Shown here one piece after another: positions 60,178-64,000 of a stretch of DNA of 64,000 nucleotides; position 1 is the first letter of the stretch, and every line of letters starts with the position of its first letter. A program made the translations under genes and the position numbers. The notes under the pieces were generated by a model. It saw nothing but the letters and a program-made list of their open reading frames with translations, did not search any database and was not told the DNA's origin. The stretch is from Cinnamomum chago (taxonomy: Eukaryota; Streptophyta; Magnoliopsida; Laurales; Lauraceae): positions 15,570,501 through 15,634,500 of the forward strand of contig CP142454.1 of NCBI GenBank assembly GCA_038049695.1, written 5' to 3'.

Positions 60178-63100
60178 CATATGAAGATGACTTAGAGACT
60201 TGGATACACATACCCACACCAAACCCAATCTACTACCAAACCCGCTCCTAATATGAAAAAAATCATATTTTAGATTTTTTATAATCTTCTCCATCTCAAT
60301 ATAATATATATGTATCATATCTTCATTTTTTTTTAATGTTTTTATTTTTTTTTAATGTAAATTAGCACTGGCATATTTTGCTAGTTATAATAATTACAAG
60401 TGTTAATTGTCATTTTGATTGGTTTTGCTAGTTTCACAGACATATGCAGGGGGGATAAGCTATTCAGTATAAAGCAACACTACTCCTCACTAGTAGCCCA
60501 AGTAGCGGAAAAAAAAAAAAAAAGGTACGATGAGCTATTCAGTTAAAAGGCCTGAAACCATGATTTAAGTAGGTACAGATGTGAAACCATGTGATAAACG
60601 ATCAGCAAGTCCAGCAGACCACTCCAACTTTCTACAAATTTCTTTGATGGAGATCTCTCTGCATCGTCCTGTATGGTGGGGATGCTGTTGCTGTTTTTGG
60701 TGATCTCTGCCTAGTGACCGACTTGTCTTCTGACTTCTGCTATCCTTTCCTTTTCTTTTGCTGCTCTTTATTGTTTCCTGATCATGTCTCTCTTTTCCAT
60801 CAAGAAAAAAGAAAAAAAATGATAAAGCATTTGAAAGTCATCAGTCCTTTATTTGGAATTTGGAAAGCGAATAAGCCTTCAAATTACATTTCATCATAAA
60901 TATTCCCACTTCTTAAATGTTCTTTTGTTTTTATATCTTTCCAAGGAAGTCTTCAAAACAGAAGCAGCAAGCTAACATCCCTTTTTCAGAAAAGAAAACT
61001 GGTAGTCAAAGGCGTGGACCCGACTGTGCACATTTGTGCCTGTTTGTTTTGGTTTTCCCATATTCTGTTGTGCAATGCAATGGGGTTATAACCCTTACAC
61101 ACGTGAGTACCCAAGCTAAAACATCAGTGCACATGTAAGAGTTTTACAACCTGAGGCACATGTAATGAACATTATGTGTCATTAATCATTAACTTTGCAT
61201 GTCGTCATATGATCGTTCAACTTATTTTGTAGATACTATTTCATCCTATCAACATTCGTCGGCTATCAGGTGTGTACAATTTCATACTAACTAATGCACC
61301 CTCTCCATTTACTTTTTTTTGGAATGAAAACAGAAAAGGAGCTTTTACACCACTAGCGAATGTTGATGGCTTTTACACCACTAGCGAATGTTGATGGGAT
61401 GAAACACTATCAGTCTATTTCAACGAAACAGGAGATCCGGACTCGTAATGGAAATGGAATTAACTTCTTTTTTTCTCTTTCTATTTTTTTTTGTGATGTT
61501 CGGGTAAAAAGTAGAAAATTTACTTCCAAGTTGGCGCAGATACCTGTAGAATAAAGTAATTCACTCTTCAGGAATTATTAGTCTAAAATTTAGACATCAA
61601 TAAAAATGGGGCTAATGTGATGAAAATGTATACCTACAAAGGAGTTTCAAAATTATTGATATAAGTAGAGTCTCCGGAGCATCTCCTTCGTCGGACGATT
61701 CAGACCTGTTCTCTGATCCTCTTTATCAAGGGATCGATGATCTCTACCATTGGGGATCATAAATTCCGTTCTCCACATTCTTTCCTCATAAGTACTGTTG
61801 TGAGAAGTTATGGTGTTTTTATTTTATTTTTATTTTCTTTACAGTTTGATGATTTGATCTACAGCTCATGTAGACAATTGATTTCCTGGCCTTAGCTGGA
61901 GATAATTAAAAAAAAATACTTCTTATTCATTTATTTATTGATTGATTCTTGCTTTGGCAAATACTCGAGTGCCTTAACCATCAATGCTACAACCAAGGAG
62001 GCATGAGAAAATTTGAATAATTTTTTATGAGAAAATTGTTGTGAAAGGTATGGGATAGAATATACTCTTTACCCTTTTCTTTTCTTTTTTTTGACAAAAT
62101 GAATAAAATCATACGTGTAAGGACCCAAGTCATCAAAGCACGTATACCTTTTTCCGATACAAAAAAAGTTTTTTTAGACAACCTTTATTCTCCAAATGTT
62201 TTCTACTTTTCTCAGTGGTCCCTTTGCTAAATAGAGTAGATAAGATAATATTCAGTTAACGCTCAATGCTTGGCGATGGTGTTGGAAAAAAAATAAAAAT
62301 TGACTTTCTTATTTCCTTGGTCCAGACTTGGTCCTTGGAAGTAGGGTAAGGGCCTAAGTAGTGCAGGCCCTCCACAGGATTCGGCCTGCCACGGCCCGGC
62401 TCTCCAAACGGTGAGGCTAGAGGCTAAAAAGGCGACAAAAGAATCAACCGATACCGAACTCATTTATTAATCGGATCAGGCCCTAAAATACCAAGTATGG
62501 TCAAGAACAGCCAACCCTATAACCCTGCCTTGAGAATCTAAAGACTGGATAGTTGGCCCAAGATGGATGGATTCGTCCATATAAAATGGTTGTTAATGAA
62601 GGTAAGGTTATCCGTGGTGGGTACTTTGAATCTAACCCTTACATAAGGAAGGTAAGCCATACTTTTCAGGGTAAAGATCATGGGTAGTAGAGGGGGCTAT
62701 AACTTGAGCTGGCCCAAACTGGAGTCCAAATGACTCAGGCCACATGAAATGTGCACAATTAGAGATGAGATTGTTCGTGTGTTGATCCTGGTCTCAGGCC
62801 TTACATGCCCAACGTTCACCTGGGTTTCCAAATCATATGTAATATGGACCAGATGGGGTTAGGTCAATGTCAAGCTCAGCCCAGCCAAGGTGCAGTCCTA
62901 GGCACAGTTAACACAGGTTATGTTATCAGTTGAATGGTTATGAAGAAAGTGCAAGAAGAATTTGGTTGAACTATATTTAGAAGAATAATGTGTCCAACGC
63001 ACCTATTTGTTTACATAGAGAAATTAGCTTTGCAGTCAACTGTGTTTAGACATGTCTCCGTTTCCTCATTTGATTGATGACCTTCTTCACTATAAGATAA

Positions 63101-63290
63101 ATTGGATACACAGTGGGATCAATTGGAACAGTTGTATCCACCACAAAAGGATGGCCAATATATAGAAATTTAAGGTCAGAAAAATCACAAAATTCAATTC
63201 CTCATTTTATTAGACTGCGGGATGATAGAGAGCTACGGCAGCAGAATTTGCAAAGCTGAGACTATATGGATGAGATAAGGCTTCGATGAA
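59034..63290. other. Gene-free stretch
   Basis: Up to 61017 it is the copy B flank, with an AT microsatellite at about 60147-60173. After 61017 I recognise no gene; 61340-61396 has a 27-bp tandem duplication (TTTTACACCACTAGCGAATG), and 63328-63380 a loose 25-bp one (CTTGGTTATCTRATTRAT). Confidence 0.5.
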
Positions 63291-63687
63291 ATTGATGATG
63301 ATGATACATGGACAACTATTTAAAGCACCATGTGCTTGGTTATCTGATTAATCACCATGCACTTGGTTATCTAATTGATGGGCTGATCAGACTGATCTTT
63401 CTCCCAGTCATGTTCACAGCTGAGTCTCACTTGACTAAAGGCCCAAGACATGTCAACAAATGCCAAATTGCACAACAGCTTACACAATTTCACAATATAG
63501 CAATCTTACATATTCTGTAAATGAAGTTCATAATCAAGCCAGTATATATTCTACATGTGCTCACTGAAGTACATTTCAATCCCAATTTTGGTTACAAAAT
63601 CAGAGTAATTTAAGTTCTCTACATGTATAAATAGAAAGGCATGAGAAAAAAGTACAGGCAGAATCAATTGTTATGAAACCTCATCCC

Positions 63688-63795
63688 TTACCACCCTTTA
63701 CCTATGAGCCACAGCCAACCAAATGCTACACCCGCAAAGAGACCTCCTGTGAGAAATGATTGAATCACGTTCCCCAAAGCATTTTGTTCAGGACC
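63688..63795 (-). CDS. ENT: Last exon of an ENT nucleoside transporter gene (partial, continues past the window)
   Basis: On minus, a TGTAG acceptor is followed by 36 codons, GPEQNALGNVIQSF through to GWLWLIGKGW and a TAA stop. This is the conserved end of plant equilibrative nucleoside transporters: the turn after helix 9, the last hydrophobic segment (FLTGGLFAGVAFGWLWLIG) and the KGW tail. The exon is undamaged. Earlier exons would lie beyond 64000; 63796-64000 is intron. Homology to the 15.3-15.78 kb relic extends on both sides. This is the only ENT exon here without a neighbouring lesion, so its gene is the best candidate for a working family member; that cannot be judged from this window. 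Confidence 0.93.
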   Translation of the reverse strand, partial: GPEQNALGNVIQSFLTGGLFAGVAFGWLWLIGKGW

Positions 63796-64000
63796 CTACA
63801 GAAACAGAGCAGGATCCATTAAAGGCAATATCTTATGAAGAAGAAGAAGAAGAAACAAAAAGGACCACAGTTAACAAAATTGGAACTCATTCTAGTTGAC
63901 AGAACTATATTTTAGTTATTATCATGTCGCTTACAGATGCTAATTAAAGAGTTATACTAATATTCAAAATAGGCTGGCTTTGGCGAGCTTTCGGGTAGAT

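Larger units (their letters stand above)
48015..61017 (+). repeat. Segmental duplication, copy B
   Basis: Direct copy of 23925-45055, 13.0 kb long. It lacks the CACTA elements, the tandem triplication and the copy A MITEs. About 3.4 kb corresponding to 37598-41003 is missing and replaced by 55968-57396. It carries its own LINE, TRIM and MITE. Confidence 0.93.

Overview
The window looks like nuclear DNA of a flowering plant. It is AT-rich, its genes are split by GT-AG introns, and it is dense in plant transposable elements: CACTA transposons, a Ty3/gypsy-type solo LTR, a TRIM, tRNA-derived SINEs, a LINE tail, hAT-like elements and MITEs. The species cannot be fixed from sequence alone; a non-grass angiosperm, perhaps a magnoliid or early-diverging eudicot, is a guess. 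Only two host gene families are recognisable. One is the equilibrative nucleoside transporters (ENT). The other is 2-oxoglutarate/Fe(II)-dependent dioxygenases of the DOXC class (2OGD, resembling feruloyl-CoA 6'-hydroxylase). Every copy fully inside the window is broken. The only exon with no lesion is the last ENT exon at the right edge (63688-63795, minus), whose gene continues outside.

Layout. 1-5234: no genes. 5240-7659: solo LTR with a perfect 5-bp target-site duplication. 7665-14700: no genes; a SINE and several short repeats. 14.7-18.9 kb: a repeat (R1), a 76-bp relic of an ENT last exon, and exons 2-3 of a dead 2OGD. 18.9-23.9 kb: no genes; hAT-like element and SINE.

23.9-45.05 kb (copy A) and 48.0-61.02 kb (copy B) are two direct copies of one segment, each with an ENT gene on plus followed by a convergent 2OGD on minus. 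Comparing them gives filled and empty sites for many insertions. Only copy A has a CACTA at 25125, a MITE at 34893, an hAT-like element at 36554 and a MITE at 41522. Only copy B has a LINE tail at 48.3 kb, a TRIM at 50224 and a small MITE at 54112. The SINE in ENT intron 2 and a foldback element in intron 3 are in both and predate the duplication. In copy A, a unit holding most of the CACTA plus ENT exons 1 and 2 is repeated three times in tandem (25211-31872), giving three first-exon cassettes before one gene body. A second, inverted CACTA (37731-39504) sits in coding exon 8.

In copy B the end of ENT and 2OGD exons 2-3 are missing. In their place is a 1.4-kb segment containing a roughly 740-bp near-palindrome (56090-56832) that could fold into a long hairpin. 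Several gene lesions are single-base length changes in homopolymer runs, so assembly error must be excluded before the genes are called dead on those alone; other lesions (nonsense codons, large deletions, transposon insertions) do not have that problem.
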